A stretch of 64,000 nt of DNA. Source: Sandarakinorhabdus sp. GTDB taxonomy: Bacteria > Pseudomonadota > Alphaproteobacteria > Sphingomonadales > Sphingomonadaceae. This document shows, in pieces, positions 25,684 to 35,113 of the stretch. Each line of letters opens with the position of its first letter. Within the stretch, counting starts at the first letter, position 1. The DNA lies in NCBI GenBank assembly GCA_020692215.1, contig JAIMKW010000005.1, positions 186,001 through 250,000 of the forward strand. The letters are read 5' to 3'. A program made the translations under genes and the position numbers. The notes beneath the pieces are model-generated. The model saw only the letters and a program-made list of their open reading frames with translations. It did not search any database and was not told the DNA's origin.

Positions 25684-26860
25684 CGTGCATCCGTTCCATG
25701 TCGCTCGTCGCCGCTTCAGCGCGCTTCGCAAGGATCTTCAGGCAGACAAGCGCGGCGTAGCGGCCGTGCTGTTCGCCCTCACCGTGCCCGTGCTTATCGG
25801 CGCGGGTGCGCTCGCTGTCGATATATCGATGTATCGCTATGTCGATGGGCGTCTGCAGACTGCGGCCGATGCCGCGGCGCTTGCGGCGGTCAGCCAGCTC
25901 GACAATCCCGGTGAAGCAGTCGCCCAGGGTATCGACTTCGCCGCCCGGAATGTGCCCTCCAATTTCGGAACGGTGGCAACCGCTGCCGATATCCAGATCG
26001 GCATCTTCAACGATGCCGACAAGAGCTTCGTTGTGAGCGCGGGGCCCGATGTGAACGCTGTTCGCGTAACAACGGTGCGGTCGCCCGAGCGGGGCAATGC
26101 GGTTCCGCAGGTTCTGTCTGGGATTTTCGGGGCCCGCAACACATCCATCGCTGCAACCGCCATCGCCGCCCGCCAGCTGCAGGTGCAGTATCTGCCCCCC
26201 GAGCGAACGAACCTCGATAGCGAGGCGGGCGATTTCAACGAAGTCTATGCCTATTGCTACAACTACAAGGGGGGCGGGCCGGCGGCCGCACGGCGATCGC
26301 AGATGACGCTGATATCCAACAACATGCCGGCCGGCCAGAACATCATCAGCATCAGCGGCGGGGTCATCAATGCCGTGCCGACCGATCCGCTCACCTGGCC
26401 CGAATGCGGCAAGGGCGAAAGCCTGAGCTTCCGGCTGCGAAACATTCGTCATGCCAAAAATATTCCATCGCTGTGGGCCAATCCCAACGAAAAGCCTAAA
26501 CGGCCGGAGTTCAATCACTACTCCGACACCAAGATCGAAGATGGGGTCGAACAGTTCAACTTCGGATCCAACCTTGTGGAGACGATTCGGTGCGACAGCA
26601 TGGATGCGTGCGACCCGAAAAAGCCGGGGAATATCATCCCCAAGGGCAAGAACCGGAACCCCGTTCCCACCGGAAGCCCCTGCCTGCCGGGCAAGTTCAT
26701 GTATTTCGGCTGGGAGGACAGGCCCCCCGGCCAGAAGGGCAAGAACAGCACCTGGACCGACCCGGCCTGGACCGACAGGGACTATGACGACATCGTGATG
26801 GTGATGAAATGCCCCAGCGTTGGCCGGCTGGGAGACGGGATGTCCCGACTCGTTGGTTAA
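25676..26860 (+). CDS. tadG: TadG-like pilus assembly protein
   Basis: The 394-residue protein begins with a basic stretch and KRGVAAVLFALTVPVLIGAGALAVDISMY, the TadG/RcpG-type N-terminal anchor, followed by QTAADAAALAAVSQL. The large C-terminal part is unlike the von Willebrand domain of classical TadG. It is Pro/Lys/Asp-rich with several cysteines (CYNYKGGG, WPECGKGES, CDSMDACDPKK, CLPGKF). It probably spans the periplasm or is exported with the pilus. An 8-base overlap with tadE indicates coupling. Confidence 0.82.
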   Translation: MTDVHPFHVARRRFSALRKDLQADKRGVAAVLFALTVPVLIGAGALAVDISMYRYVDGRLQTAADAAALAAVSQLDNPGEAVAQGIDFAARNVPSNFGTVATAADIQIGIFNDADKSFVVSAGPDVNAVRVTTVRSPERGNAVPQVLSGIFGARNTSIAATAIAARQLQVQYLPPERTNLDSEAGDFNEVYAYCYNYKGGGPAAARRSQMTLISNNMPAGQNIISISGGVINAVPTDPLTWPECGKGESLSFRLRNIRHAKNIPSLWANPNEKPKRPEFNHYSDTKIEDGVEQFNFGSNLVETIRCDSMDACDPKKPGNIIPKGKNRNPVPTGSPCLPGKFMYFGWEDRPPGQKGKNSTWTDPAWTDRDYDDIVMVMKCPSVGRLGDGMSRLVG

Positions 26861-26884
26861 CGGGCTGACAAGTGGAAGATTGCC

Positions 26885-26911
26885 GGGGGTCGCGCTGATG
26901 GCGCGGCCCCC
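26885..26911 (+). terminator. possible terminator hairpin after tadG
   Basis: An 11-bp GC-rich stem GGGGGTCGCGC/GCGCGGCCCCC (one G-T pair) with loop TGATG begins 25 bases after the tadG stop. No U tract follows, so it may only pause or protect the transcript. Confidence 0.4.
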
Positions 26912-27487
26912 GTGCCTGTTCTGGCGGCATGCAGGGCCAGGCGCGAATCAAGTGCTGCAATGCCTCAAAGTCCTGCAAATAGTGTCAGGATGATATGGAT
27001 ACTTGAGTCCTGGGGGCATCAACTGCGACTCGCAGTCCATCATCTTTGAAAACCGGCTGTTGAGTGGTTGTGCAGACTCCTGAGCACCCCATGGGCCATA
27101 CCAGTGATAGTGCCCGATGGGCGCTGAAACGTGCAATTCCTACTACAAACTGTGGCGACCCCACATAATGTCGACCTCATCTTATGGGCAGAAGCCGAGC
27201 CGCATGCTCATGTCACGGTCAACGCCAATGACTGTTGCCGAAATGTTAACAAATGCAAAAAATGGGGGTTTCCTAGGGCTTTCCCGTTTTTTTCTCATTG
27301 CACCCCATAACGAACATGGTTACCAAACACTCAGGAACACGGTTCAAGGCGGTGTTCGCGGCCCCAACGGGAAACTGTCGGGGGGCGAAGTACCAGCAGG
27401 GGGCAGTGTTGCCGACTTCAGGCCAAATACCGGGCCTGGGGTTTCTAGAACTCCGGCGGAGTCCGGAAATAGATGAGGGATGTCGCA
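26912..27487 (+). other. long leader region upstream of the pilin gene
   Basis: About 575 bases separate the tadG hairpin from flp. The base composition is more AT-rich than the neighbouring genes. The one long open frame (27117-27476) has no ribosome site, family match or codon bias and I do not call it. The region probably holds the flp promoter and a long 5' leader. No promoter element could be placed with confidence. Confidence 0.5.
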
Positions 27488-27658
27488 ATGAAGAATTTTT
27501 TCCAAAAGATGCTGGGTGACAAGAGCGGCGCATCGGCTGCTGAATATGCCCTGATCCTCGCGCTGATCGGCGTTGCCATCATTGGTGGCGTTAACGCGCT
27601 TGGCGGCTCCATTGGCGGTGCGCTGAACACGGCGTCCGATCAAATCAGCGGCACTTGA
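27488..27658 (+). CDS. flp: Flp/Fap family major pilin
   Basis: The 56-residue prepilin starts MKNFFQKMLGDKSG and is cut after the glycine to leave ASAAEYALILALIGVAII. This is the Flp hallmark, with Glu at position +5 and a 20-residue hydrophobic helix, ending in a short hydrophilic tail. The peptidase CpaA is encoded 10 kb downstream in the same locus. GAGGG lies eight bases before the ATG. A hairpin 36 bases after the stop probably lets flp be made in excess over cpaB-cpaA. Confidence 0.95.
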   Translation: MKNFFQKMLGDKSGASAAEYALILALIGVAIIGGVNALGGSIGGALNTASDQISGT

Positions 27659-27694
27659 GACTGAGCCTTAGTTGAGGCGTTTTCCTTGAAGGTT

Positions 27695-27728
27695 CCGGGC
27701 CTCTTGCCTTCCCAGGTAAGAGGCCCGG
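27695..27728 (+). terminator. terminator-like hairpin between flp and cpaB
   Basis: CCGGGCCTCTT pairs perfectly with AAGAGGCCCGG around a 12-base loop. Only a weak pyrimidine stretch (ACTCCTTCTGG) follows, so it may act as a partial terminator or as a 3' stabiliser of the flp mRNA. Confidence 0.6.
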
Positions 27729-27835
27729 ACTCCTTCTGGCCTTATCCGCAAACTGGGCAGGCCGTGCCCAAAAAGGCACATGCGCCGAACAAGCGCCACC
27801 AACAGAGCCAAAAAGAGATTGGCCTGCCGAATCAA

Positions 27836-27849
27836 ACTGGTTAACCAGT
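27836..27849. promoter_or_regulatory. 14-bp perfect palindrome upstream of cpaB
   Basis: ACTGGTTAACCAGT is self-complementary and lies 71 bases before the cpaB ATG. It contains two inverted TTAACC half-sites, which resemble CtrA half-sites, though the standard CtrA box TTAA-N7-TTAA is not met. It is a candidate operator. Confidence 0.4.
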
Positions 27850-27920
27850 GGTCATAACCAACGGCAATCCCAAGGCCCGATTACAGGTGCCAGGCTTGCC
27901 AAACGGAGTCGCGGGGGACC

Positions 27921-28769
27921 ATGCGCAGATCGTCGATCTTCCTGTTGCTGGGCGCAGTCTTTCTGGGGCTGCTTGCGGTCTTTGCCGCCCGGTCCTTCCT
28001 TGCGCCGCGAACGGGGGATGGCGCCGGTGCGCCGCAAGTCGCCACCGTCACCGCTGTCGTTGTCGCCAAGCCGATGAAGTTCGGCGATGTGGTCACGCCC
28101 GACAAGCTCAAGATCATCAACCTTCCCGGCGCGCTGCCCAACGGCGCCTACCCCACAGTCCGCGAGGCGGTGGGCGATGGCAATCGTGCGGCGCTGCGCG
28201 ACATCAATGTCGATGAGCTGCTGCTCACCATGTCCATCACCGGTGGTGAAGGGCGCATGGCATCCTCCACGCTGCTGGGCCAGGATATGCGCGCTGTCGC
28301 CGTGCCCGTCACCGAAACGGCCGGCGCCGGCGGTTTCCTTGCGCCCGGTGACCGGGTGGATGTGTTTCTCACCCGCACGATGGATGAAGGCGCGGCCTAC
28401 GCAACAACCATAGTCCAGGGGGCCCGGGTTCTGGCTGTCGGCCAGCTCGCCGATACCTCCAAGGCCGATCCCGTCATCGTGAAATCCGCCACGCTGGAAG
28501 TAACGCCCGCCGAAGCGCAGCGCATCGCGCTGGCGCAATCCATTGGCGCCATCACGCTGGCGCTGCGCGCCACCGGAGACGAGGCGCGCATGCCCACCAC
28601 CACCACCAGCGCCTTTGAATTCTTCGGCGGCGCGGGCCGGGCGCAGATGGCCTCGGCCGGTGCGCCTGCCGCGGCATCGTCTGCGCCCGCCGGGCCGCCG
28701 CCCATTCGAGGGCCGCAGGTCACGATTGTTCGGGGCACGGAATCCACCAGCTATCCGGTGGCACGATAA
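27921..28769 (+). CDS. cpaB: Flp pilus assembly protein CpaB/RcpC
   Basis: The 282-residue protein has one N-terminal membrane helix (SIFLLLGAVFLGLLAVFAARSFL). An SAF-like domain follows (VTAVVVAKPMKFGDVVTPDKLKI) and then the RcpC core MRAVAVPVTETAGAGGFLAPGDRVDVFLT. In the tad system CpaB is thought to sit in the periplasm with the secretin. GGGGG precedes the ATG by three bases. TAATG overlap with cpaC shows coupling. Confidence 0.94.
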   Translation: MRRSSIFLLLGAVFLGLLAVFAARSFLAPRTGDGAGAPQVATVTAVVVAKPMKFGDVVTPDKLKIINLPGALPNGAYPTVREAVGDGNRAALRDINVDELLLTMSITGGEGRMASSTLLGQDMRAVAVPVTETAGAGGFLAPGDRVDVFLTRTMDEGAAYATTIVQGARVLAVGQLADTSKADPVIVKSATLEVTPAEAQRIALAQSIGAITLALRATGDEARMPTTTTSAFEFFGGAGRAQMASAGAPAAASSAPAGPPPIRGPQVTIVRGTESTSYPVAR

Positions 28770-30232
28770 TGCGCGGAGTCGGCACCATGAATCGCACCAC
28801 CGGCCTGCAGCGCCGCCTTTCAAACGGGCTTTCGGCCCGCCTCGTTCAGGCGCGCGCGCTGCACGGTCTTTCCATGGCGGCGGGCATTGCCGCCTTCATG
28901 GCCGTCGGCCTCGGGCCGCTTGCCAGCCCGGCGCTGGCGCAGGTCGCATCGGTGGGCGATCATCGCTCGGGCGCGGTGATGGTGGTGCCGGTCAACAAAT
29001 CTCAGGTGCTGAAGCTGGATCGGGCCTTTTCCAAGGCGATGATCGGCAACCCGGAAATCGCCGACGTGATGCCGCTCACAGCCAACAGCGTCTATGTTCT
29101 GGGCCGGGCGACTGGCTCCACCAATCTTGCGCTCTATGATCGCAAGGGCGGGCTGATCGCCGTTGTCGATGTGGTTGTCGGCCCCGATGTGCTGGGCCTG
29201 AAGCGCCAGGTATCCGAGGTGTTCCCCGGCGAAGCGGTGAAGATCACCAACTCGAACGACAATCTGCTTCTTGAAGGCCAGATTTCCAGCCCGCTGGTGG
29301 CGGAACGGATCGTGGCGATTGCAGAAACCTATGCGCCGCTGAAAGTGCTGAACCTGATGTCGGTCGGTTCGCCGCAGCAGGTGCTGCTGGAAGTGCGCGT
29401 TTCGGAAATGTCGCGCGGAACGGTGAAGCAGCTCGGCATCAACAGCTTCTCGTGGGCCAGCAGCGGCAGCGCGGGCCAGATTGTCCGCCCCGGCGATATT
29501 CAGGCCGGCCCGTTCCAGGCCGCGCTCACGCTGTTCGGCCCCAATATCAACATCCAGCTTGAAGCGCTGGAGCGGCAGGGGCTGGTGCGCACGCTGGCGC
29601 AGCCCAATCTTGTGGCGCTGTCGGGCGAAACCGCCAGCTTCCTGGCCGGCGGCGAGTTTCCGGTTCCCACCGGCATCAGCCAGAACGGCCAGGTCAGTGT
29701 CGAGTTCAAGCAGTTCGGCGTAAGCCTCGCCTTCTCGCCCACTGTGCTGGCCGATGGGCTGGTGAATCTTGTGGTTGCGCCCGAAGTCAGCTCGCTCGAT
29801 CGCGATGCCTCGGTGCAGCTCAGCGGGATCGTCATCCCCGGCCTGAAGGTGCGCCGCGCCAAGACATCGCTGGAGCTGCGCGACGGGCAATCCTTCGCGA
29901 TTGCCGGCCTGATCAGTTCCGATTTCACCGATACCGTTCGCGCGGTTCCGCTGCTGGGCAAGATCCCGATCATCGGCGCGCTGTTCCGCTCCACCTCGTT
30001 CCAGAATAACGAAACCGAGCTGGTGATCACGGTGACGCCGCGAATCGTCCGGCCCGTCCGGCCCGAAGATATCGCCCTTCCAACCGATTCCGTTCTGCAA
30101 CCCAGCGATACGGATCTCTTCCTGCTCGGCAAGACCGAGCGCAAGGGGCCGCCGCCGGCTCCGCTTGGAGCCAGCCTTGGAGCCGCCAAGCCGGGCGGAA
30201 TCGATGGTGAATTCGGCCATATTGTGAGGTGA
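28769..30232 (+). CDS. cpaC: Flp pilus outer-membrane secretin CpaC/RcpA
   Basis: The 487-residue protein carries a signal peptide ending SPALAQ. An N-terminal pilus-type N0-like domain follows (VVPVNKSQVLKLDRAFSKA). A BON-like domain precedes the C-terminal secretin domain (QPNLVALSGETASFLAGGEFPVP ... VPLLGKIPIIGALFRS). It forms the outer-membrane ring through which the Flp pilus leaves. A second ATG seven codons in is an alternative start. The Pro-rich tail is normal for the family. Confidence 0.95.
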   Translation: MRGVGTMNRTTGLQRRLSNGLSARLVQARALHGLSMAAGIAAFMAVGLGPLASPALAQVASVGDHRSGAVMVVPVNKSQVLKLDRAFSKAMIGNPEIADVMPLTANSVYVLGRATGSTNLALYDRKGGLIAVVDVVVGPDVLGLKRQVSEVFPGEAVKITNSNDNLLLEGQISSPLVAERIVAIAETYAPLKVLNLMSVGSPQQVLLEVRVSEMSRGTVKQLGINSFSWASSGSAGQIVRPGDIQAGPFQAALTLFGPNINIQLEALERQGLVRTLAQPNLVALSGETASFLAGGEFPVPTGISQNGQVSVEFKQFGVSLAFSPTVLADGLVNLVVAPEVSSLDRDASVQLSGIVIPGLKVRRAKTSLELRDGQSFAIAGLISSDFTDTVRAVPLLGKIPIIGALFRSTSFQNNETELVITVTPRIVRPVRPEDIALPTDSVLQPSDTDLFLLGKTERKGPPPAPLGASLGAAKPGGIDGEFGHIVR

Positions 30233-30234
30233 CC

Positions 30235-30507
30235 ATGCGTAGTTTGAACCTGATCGGGATCGCCATCTTGCTGATGGCCGCAGGCTCGCCAGAGCCGGAG
30301 CTCGGCGCGTCCGTCCGGCGCAATGTTGCCGTGCAGACGGTGGACATGAACCCGAACTACAATGGCGCGATCATGGAAGGCGGGCTTGGGGAGCGCTCTG
30401 TGGCAGCCGTGAAGCGCTACCAGACCGGCAAGATCAGGCCGCTTGCAAAGGTTGATGGATCATCCTCAGTCGGCGCCCAGGGCGGCGCGGCCGCTTCGCA
30501 GAACTGA
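30235..30507 (+). CDS. small exported protein of the tad locus (in the cpaD position)
   Basis: This 90-residue protein has a weak signal sequence (LNLIGIAILLMAAGSPEP) and no lipobox cysteine. It then has VAVQTVDMNPNYNGAIMEGGLGERSVAAVKRYQTGKIRPL. It occupies the slot where CpaD, a lipoprotein of about 200 residues, usually lies, but shows none of the CpaD motifs I know. GAGG lies six bases before the ATG, and its TGA overlaps the cpaE start (TGATG). I judge it a real, lineage-specific accessory protein of the pilus rather than a truncated cpaD. Confidence 0.72.
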   Translation: MRSLNLIGIAILLMAAGSPEPELGASVRRNVAVQTVDMNPNYNGAIMEGGLGERSVAAVKRYQTGKIRPLAKVDGSSSVGAQGGAAASQN

Positions 30508-31757
30508 TGCGCCATGATCCTGTCAATCCAGCGTCGGAGCCCCACGTGAACAGCCCCGCCCCCTGGCGCCGCAGCGAAGAGCGCGGGCCCGCGAACCAGC
30601 GGCCCCGCATCGTTCTGCTGATGCGCAACAGCGACAGCCAGACGCCCGACAGCGCGGCGTTCAAGGACGCCGGGCTCGATGTGCACCATGAAGTAACCGA
30701 CATCGCGACGCTGGCCGAGGATTCACCCTTCTTCGCGATGGCGGACGCGCTGGTGATCGAAGTGGCGCCAAACCATCCAGCAGAGATCGAAGCGTTCGAC
30801 CGCCTTGTGCACCTTGCAGCCGACCGGCTGCCGATCGTGGCGGCCGTGCAGGGGCTGACGGTTGCCGATACCCGCACGCTTCTGAAGGCGGGCGCTGTTG
30901 ATGTTTTGCCGCTTCCGTTTACCGTTGATGAGCTGCAGCAGGCCGTGGAGCCTGTCCGGCGCGCTGCTCGCCCTGTCGCGCGCGGAGCAGGGCCTGCACG
31001 GCAAGGCCGTATCGTGAGCGTGATTGGTGCGCTTGGTGGCGTTGGGGCCACAGCGCTTGCGACGCAGGTGGGCGCTATGTGGGCGGCCAATGCCCGGGTC
31101 TGCCTGTTGGATATGGATGTCCAGTTCGGCAACACGGCGCTGTATCTGGATGTGCGCCCGGCGCTGACACTGGGCAATCTGATCGAGGATGAGGCGCGGC
31201 TCGATTCCGAGCTCCTTCAATCTGTTGCGATCCGCCACGCGTCGGGTCTGGATATCATCGCCAGCCCTACCGACATGATGCCGCTCGATATCATCTCGAC
31301 GGATTTCGCCGAGCGGCTGCTGCGCGTGGCAACGCAGGCCTATGATGTGGTGATTGTCGATCTGCCGCGGGCCTGGACCGAATGGTCCGTCCGTGTGCTC
31401 GAGCGCTCGGACAGTGTCTGCCTTGTCACCAATCTGTCGGTGCCGGGAATTCACCAGGCACGGCGCCAGCTGGAAATCCTCGAGGCAAACCACCTGATGG
31501 ACAAGCTGCGCATCATCGCCAACCGGGCCGAGTACAAGATGTTCGGCCGGATCGACCTGTCCGAGACCGAGGCCGTTCTGGGCCGGCGCATCGACCATAC
31601 GATCGCCAATGATTTCCAGACTGTTAGCGCAGCGCTGGATCAGGGCCGGACCATTCTCGACATTCGCGGGAAGAGCGGTCGTGTCGTGAAGGATGTCGGC
31701 GCGCTGGTGGATGCGCTGTCGACCGTGATTGCGACTGAAGGAGCAACGCGCACATGA
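30507..31757 (+). CDS. cpaE: pilus assembly ATPase-like protein CpaE/TadZ
   Basis: The 416-residue protein has an N-terminal receiver-like domain (about 33-150, without a full phosphorylation site) and a MinD/ParA-type domain. The Walker A region reads [13 protein letters not shown] (173-185): the signature lysines of KGGxGKT are replaced, as is common in CpaE/TadZ. TadZ-like proteins place the pilus machine at the cell pole. It overlaps cpaF by four bases (ATGA). Confidence 0.92.
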   Translation: MRHDPVNPASEPHVNSPAPWRRSEERGPANQRPRIVLLMRNSDSQTPDSAAFKDAGLDVHHEVTDIATLAEDSPFFAMADALVIEVAPNHPAEIEAFDRLVHLAADRLPIVAAVQGLTVADTRTLLKAGAVDVLPLPFTVDELQQAVEPVRRAARPVARGAGPARQGRIVSVIGALGGVGATALATQVGAMWAANARVCLLDMDVQFGNTALYLDVRPALTLGNLIEDEARLDSELLQSVAIRHASGLDIIASPTDMMPLDIISTDFAERLLRVATQAYDVVIVDLPRAWTEWSVRVLERSDSVCLVTNLSVPGIHQARRQLEILEANHLMDKLRIIANRAEYKMFGRIDLSETEAVLGRRIDHTIANDFQTVSAALDQGRTILDIRGKSGRVVKDVGALVDALSTVIATEGATRT

Positions 31758-33169
31758 TTTGGCCCAATCGCAAACAGGGTGTTTCGCCCACACCGGCAGC
31801 ATCTGCGGAAACGGCGGTGGCACCGGCAGCCCGGCCAGCGGCACCAGCGGCAGTGAAAGCGCCTTCGGTAACGGAATTGTCGCCCGGGGATATCAAGACC
31901 GAGCTGAAGGTCGAACTGCACCAGAAGCTGCTTGATCGGATCAATCTGACCGCGCTGGAAACGATGACGCGCGAGCAGGTCGGGCGGGATATCGGTGAAA
32001 TCGTGTCCGAAATGCTGAAGGAGATGAAGCACGCGCTCAATCTCGCGGAGCGCCGCCAGCTTGTTGAGGATATTCTCGACGAATTGCTGGGCCTTGGGCC
32101 GCTGGAGCCGCTGCTGAAAGACCCGAACATCACCGAAATCATGGTGAACACGGCCTTTATCGTATTCGTGGAACGGGCCGGGCGTATCGAGGAAACCCGC
32201 GCGCGGTTCGCCGACAACAAGCATCTGTTGCGGATCATCGGGAAGATCGTGAGCGGCATGGGCCGCCGCATCGATGAATCCTCCCCAATGGTCGATGCGC
32301 GCCTGCCCGATGGCAGCCGTGTGAACGCGATCATCCCGCCGCTTGCGGTGGACGGGCCGATCCTTTCCATTCGGAAATTCGCGAAGATCCCGATCGACAT
32401 GGACAAGCTCGTCGGGTTTGGCGCCATGCCGCAGGCTTGCGCCGAGGTGCTGCAGGCCGTTGTGCAAGGGCGCCGCAATGTGCTGATCTCGGGTGGCACC
32501 GGCTCGGGCAAGACCACCATGCTGAACGCGATGTCTGCCTCCATCGGCACCCACGAGCGGATCGTGACGATCGAGGATTCAGCGGAACTCCAGCTCCAGC
32601 AGCGCCACGTTGTGCGGCTGGAAACGCGGCCCTCGAACATGGAAGGGCGCGGTGAAGTCACCCAGCGGGATCTGGTGAAGAACTCGCTGCGGATGCGCCC
32701 AGACAGGATCGTGCTGGGTGAGTGCCGGTCTGGCGAAGCGTTCGATATGTTGCAGGCCATGAACACCGGCCATGATGGGTCGATGACGACAATTCACGCC
32801 AACACGCCACGCGACGCCCTTTCCAGGCTGGAGCAGATGATCGGCATGAGCGGGATCGATATCTCGCCCAAGTCCGCGCGTGCGCAGATTGCGTCGGCCA
32901 TCCATGTGGTGGTTCAGCTGGAGCGCCTGAGCGATGGCAAACGCCGCCTGACCTCTCTTGCGGAAGTGACCGGCATGGAAGGCGAGACGGTCCTGCTTCA
33001 GGAGATCTTCCGCTTCGATCGCCAGGGTATCGATGCCCAGGGCAATGTGCTTGGTGAACTGAAGCCAACCGGTATCCGGCCCAAGTTCATGGAGTATCTG
33101 ATGGCGCGCGGCATTACCCTGCCTTCGCACCTGTTCGATCCCTATCGGCGGATGGATACAGCGGCATGA
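31754..33169 (+). CDS. cpaF: secretion ATPase CpaF/TadA
   Basis: The 471-residue type II/IV secretion ATPase drives pilus assembly and retraction. After an Ala/Pro-rich N-terminus comes a helical domain, then Walker [11 protein letters not shown] (246-255), the Asp box [10 protein letters not shown], the Walker B region [21 protein letters not shown] and the His box [15 protein letters not shown]. Four-base overlaps join it to cpaE and tadB. Confidence 0.96.
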   Translation: MIWPNRKQGVSPTPAASAETAVAPAARPAAPAAVKAPSVTELSPGDIKTELKVELHQKLLDRINLTALETMTREQVGRDIGEIVSEMLKEMKHALNLAERRQLVEDILDELLGLGPLEPLLKDPNITEIMVNTAFIVFVERAGRIEETRARFADNKHLLRIIGKIVSGMGRRIDESSPMVDARLPDGSRVNAIIPPLAVDGPILSIRKFAKIPIDMDKLVGFGAMPQACAEVLQAVVQGRRNVLISGGTGSGKTTMLNAMSASIGTHERIVTIEDSAELQLQQRHVVRLETRPSNMEGRGEVTQRDLVKNSLRMRPDRIVLGECRSGEAFDMLQAMNTGHDGSMTTIHANTPRDALSRLEQMIGMSGIDISPKSARAQIASAIHVVVQLERLSDGKRRLTSLAEVTGMEGETVLLQEIFRFDRQGIDAQGNVLGELKPTGIRPKFMEYLMARGITLPSHLFDPYRRMDTAA

Positions 33170-34158
33170 TCACGTCTGACAGCGCCATCATCTTCCTGAT
33201 TCTGCTGTTCTTTGCAGTGGTGCTGCTGGTGGAGGGGGCGTTCCTCTACTATCGCGATGTCTATGCGCCGCGCACGAGGGTCAACCGCCGGCTGGAAATG
33301 CTGAAATCCGGCGCGCTGGCCGAGGAAATCCAGGCGTCTCTGGTTCGCAATGCCCAGCAGCGGAGCCGTTCGCTTGGCGCGACCATTCTGAACAAGCTGG
33401 AGCTCAAGCTGACCCAGGCGGGCATGCGCATGACAGCCGAGCGCCTGCTGATGATCATGGGCGTGGCAACGCTCGGCATCGGCGTGGCGATGCCGCTGCT
33501 GCTGGGCTTCATGGACATGATGGGGTCGTTCTCGGCGCTTATCCTGGTTGTGATCTTTGCCGTCAGCGTCGGCATCGTGCTCCCGCTGACGCTGATTGAT
33601 CGCAAGGCCACCCAGCGCATCAAGAAGTTTGAAGAGCAGTTTCCTGTCGCGCTCGACATCTTTGTTCGCGGCCTGCGGGCCGGCCACCCGGTCACAGGCG
33701 CGCTTGATCTGCTCGTCGAGGAAATGCCCGATCCCATCGGCTCGGAGTTTGCAATGGTCGTGGCTGAAATCAGCTATGGCTATGATCTGCGGGATGCGCT
33801 TGGCAACTTGGCCAACCGGATCCAGACAACGGACATCCAGATGTTCGGGGTCAGTGTTGCCATCCAGTCGGAAACCGGCGGAAATCTCGCGGACATTCTC
33901 GAAGGTCTGTCACGCGTCATCCGGGAGCGGGCCTCGATGGTGCTGAAGGTGCGCGCAATGGCCAGCGAAGGGAAGATGACCGGCTATGTGCTGGGCGGGC
34001 TCCCGCTGCTGACATTCGCCGGAATTTTCGCGACCAACCCCAGCTTTTTCCTCGATGTTGCCGACGAGCCGCTTTTCCTCCCGGGAATTCTCGCGCTCAG
34101 CACCCTTTATATTCTGGGCATCGTGTCCATCCGCCGTATGATCGATCTGAAAGTCTGA
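33166..34158 (+). CDS. tadB: inner-membrane platform protein TadB
   Basis: The 330-residue protein has an N-terminal helix and two further hydrophobic segments around 105-140. A T2SF domain follows (EEQFPVALDIFVRGLRAGHP ... EISYGYDLRDALGNLANR), with a C-terminal membrane pair. With TadC it forms the platform contacted by CpaF. The ATG overlaps the cpaF stop. Confidence 0.94.
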   Translation: MITSDSAIIFLILLFFAVVLLVEGAFLYYRDVYAPRTRVNRRLEMLKSGALAEEIQASLVRNAQQRSRSLGATILNKLELKLTQAGMRMTAERLLMIMGVATLGIGVAMPLLLGFMDMMGSFSALILVVIFAVSVGIVLPLTLIDRKATQRIKKFEEQFPVALDIFVRGLRAGHPVTGALDLLVEEMPDPIGSEFAMVVAEISYGYDLRDALGNLANRIQTTDIQMFGVSVAIQSETGGNLADILEGLSRVIRERASMVLKVRAMASEGKMTGYVLGGLPLLTFAGIFATNPSFFLDVADEPLFLPGILALSTLYILGIVSIRRMIDLKV

Positions 34159-34165
34159 TGCTCCC

Positions 34166-35113
34166 ATGACCGGCGATCTCACCACCTACCTCATCCTCGG
34201 GCTGATCTTTGCAGCCGTGGTCATGGCTGTCCTTGCGGTCGCGCCGCTGTTCGGGCGCAAGGTGGATCTCGCAGCCCGTCTTTCGACGACGCCGACCAGC
34301 ACTGCTGCAGCCGCTGGCGGCCAATCCCTGCGCACCGACCATACAAGTTCGCCCTGGGCCCGGCTTGTCGCCGAAGTGGAGCGCCGCGGAATTTCGCTGG
34401 AGGACAGCAAGGGCGCAATCCTCGCAGACCAGCTGATGCTGGCAGGCTATTCCCAGCCCTATGCCGTGCGCGCTTTCGTGCTGATCCGGATCATCCTGAC
34501 TCTGGGCCTGCCGGCCATTGCCTATCTGGTCATCAACATCACCGATACGGTGCTGACGCCGATGAAGCTCTACATGGTGCTGGGCGGCGTAGCGGCGTTC
34601 GGCCTCTACTATCCGAATGTCCGCATCAAGAGCAAAGCAGAGGATCGCAAGACGGAGATCCTCAACGGGTTCCCCGATGCGCTCGATCTCATGCTCGTTT
34701 GCGTCGAGGCGGGGCTCGGTATCGATGCCTGCTTTGCCCGTGTCGGGCAGGAGATCATCGACCTGCACCCCAGATTGTCCGAATTGTTTGCCACCGTGTC
34801 GCTGGAACTCCGCGCCGGCCGGCCGCGCGCCGAGGCACTGAAGAACATGGCCAAGCGGAGCGGTGTTGCCGAAATCGCGTCATTCTGCACCCTCGTCATC
34901 CAGTCCGACAAGCTTGGGGCCAGCATCGGGCAGGCGCTCAGGGTCTATGCCCTTGAAATGCGGGAAGGCCGCAGGATGCGCGCCGAGGAGAAGGCCGCAA
35001 AGCTCCCTGTGCTGCTGTCCATTCCACTCGTCATGTTCCTGCTGCCGTCCATGATCGGCGTGCTCTTGCTGCCCGCCGTCATTTCGATGCAGTCGATGGA
35101 TTTCGGTGGCTAA
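34166..35113 (+). CDS. tadC: inner-membrane platform protein TadC
   Basis: The 315-residue partner of TadB has hydrophobic segments at both ends and the T2SF core FPDALDLMLVCVEAGLGIDACFARV, then GVAEIASFCTLVIQSDKLGASIGQAL. It is seven bases from tadB and overlaps the next gene by 8 bases. Confidence 0.94.
   Translation: MTGDLTTYLILGLIFAAVVMAVLAVAPLFGRKVDLAARLSTTPTSTAAAAGGQSLRTDHTSSPWARLVAEVERRGISLEDSKGAILADQLMLAGYSQPYAVRAFVLIRIILTLGLPAIAYLVINITDTVLTPMKLYMVLGGVAAFGLYYPNVRIKSKAEDRKTEILNGFPDALDLMLVCVEAGLGIDACFARVGQEIIDLHPRLSELFATVSLELRAGRPRAEALKNMAKRSGVAEIASFCTLVIQSDKLGASIGQALRVYALEMREGRRMRAEEKAAKLPVLLSIPLVMFLLPSMIGVLLLPAVISMQSMDFGG

Noticed and set aside
27298..27326. Possible flp promoter TTGCAC-N17-TACCAA
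   Set aside because: The -10 match is only three of six bases; chance occurrence cannot be excluded.
27117..27476. Open frame of 119 codons upstream of flp
   Set aside because: No ribosome site, no recognisable domain, poor codon bias; more likely leader sequence.
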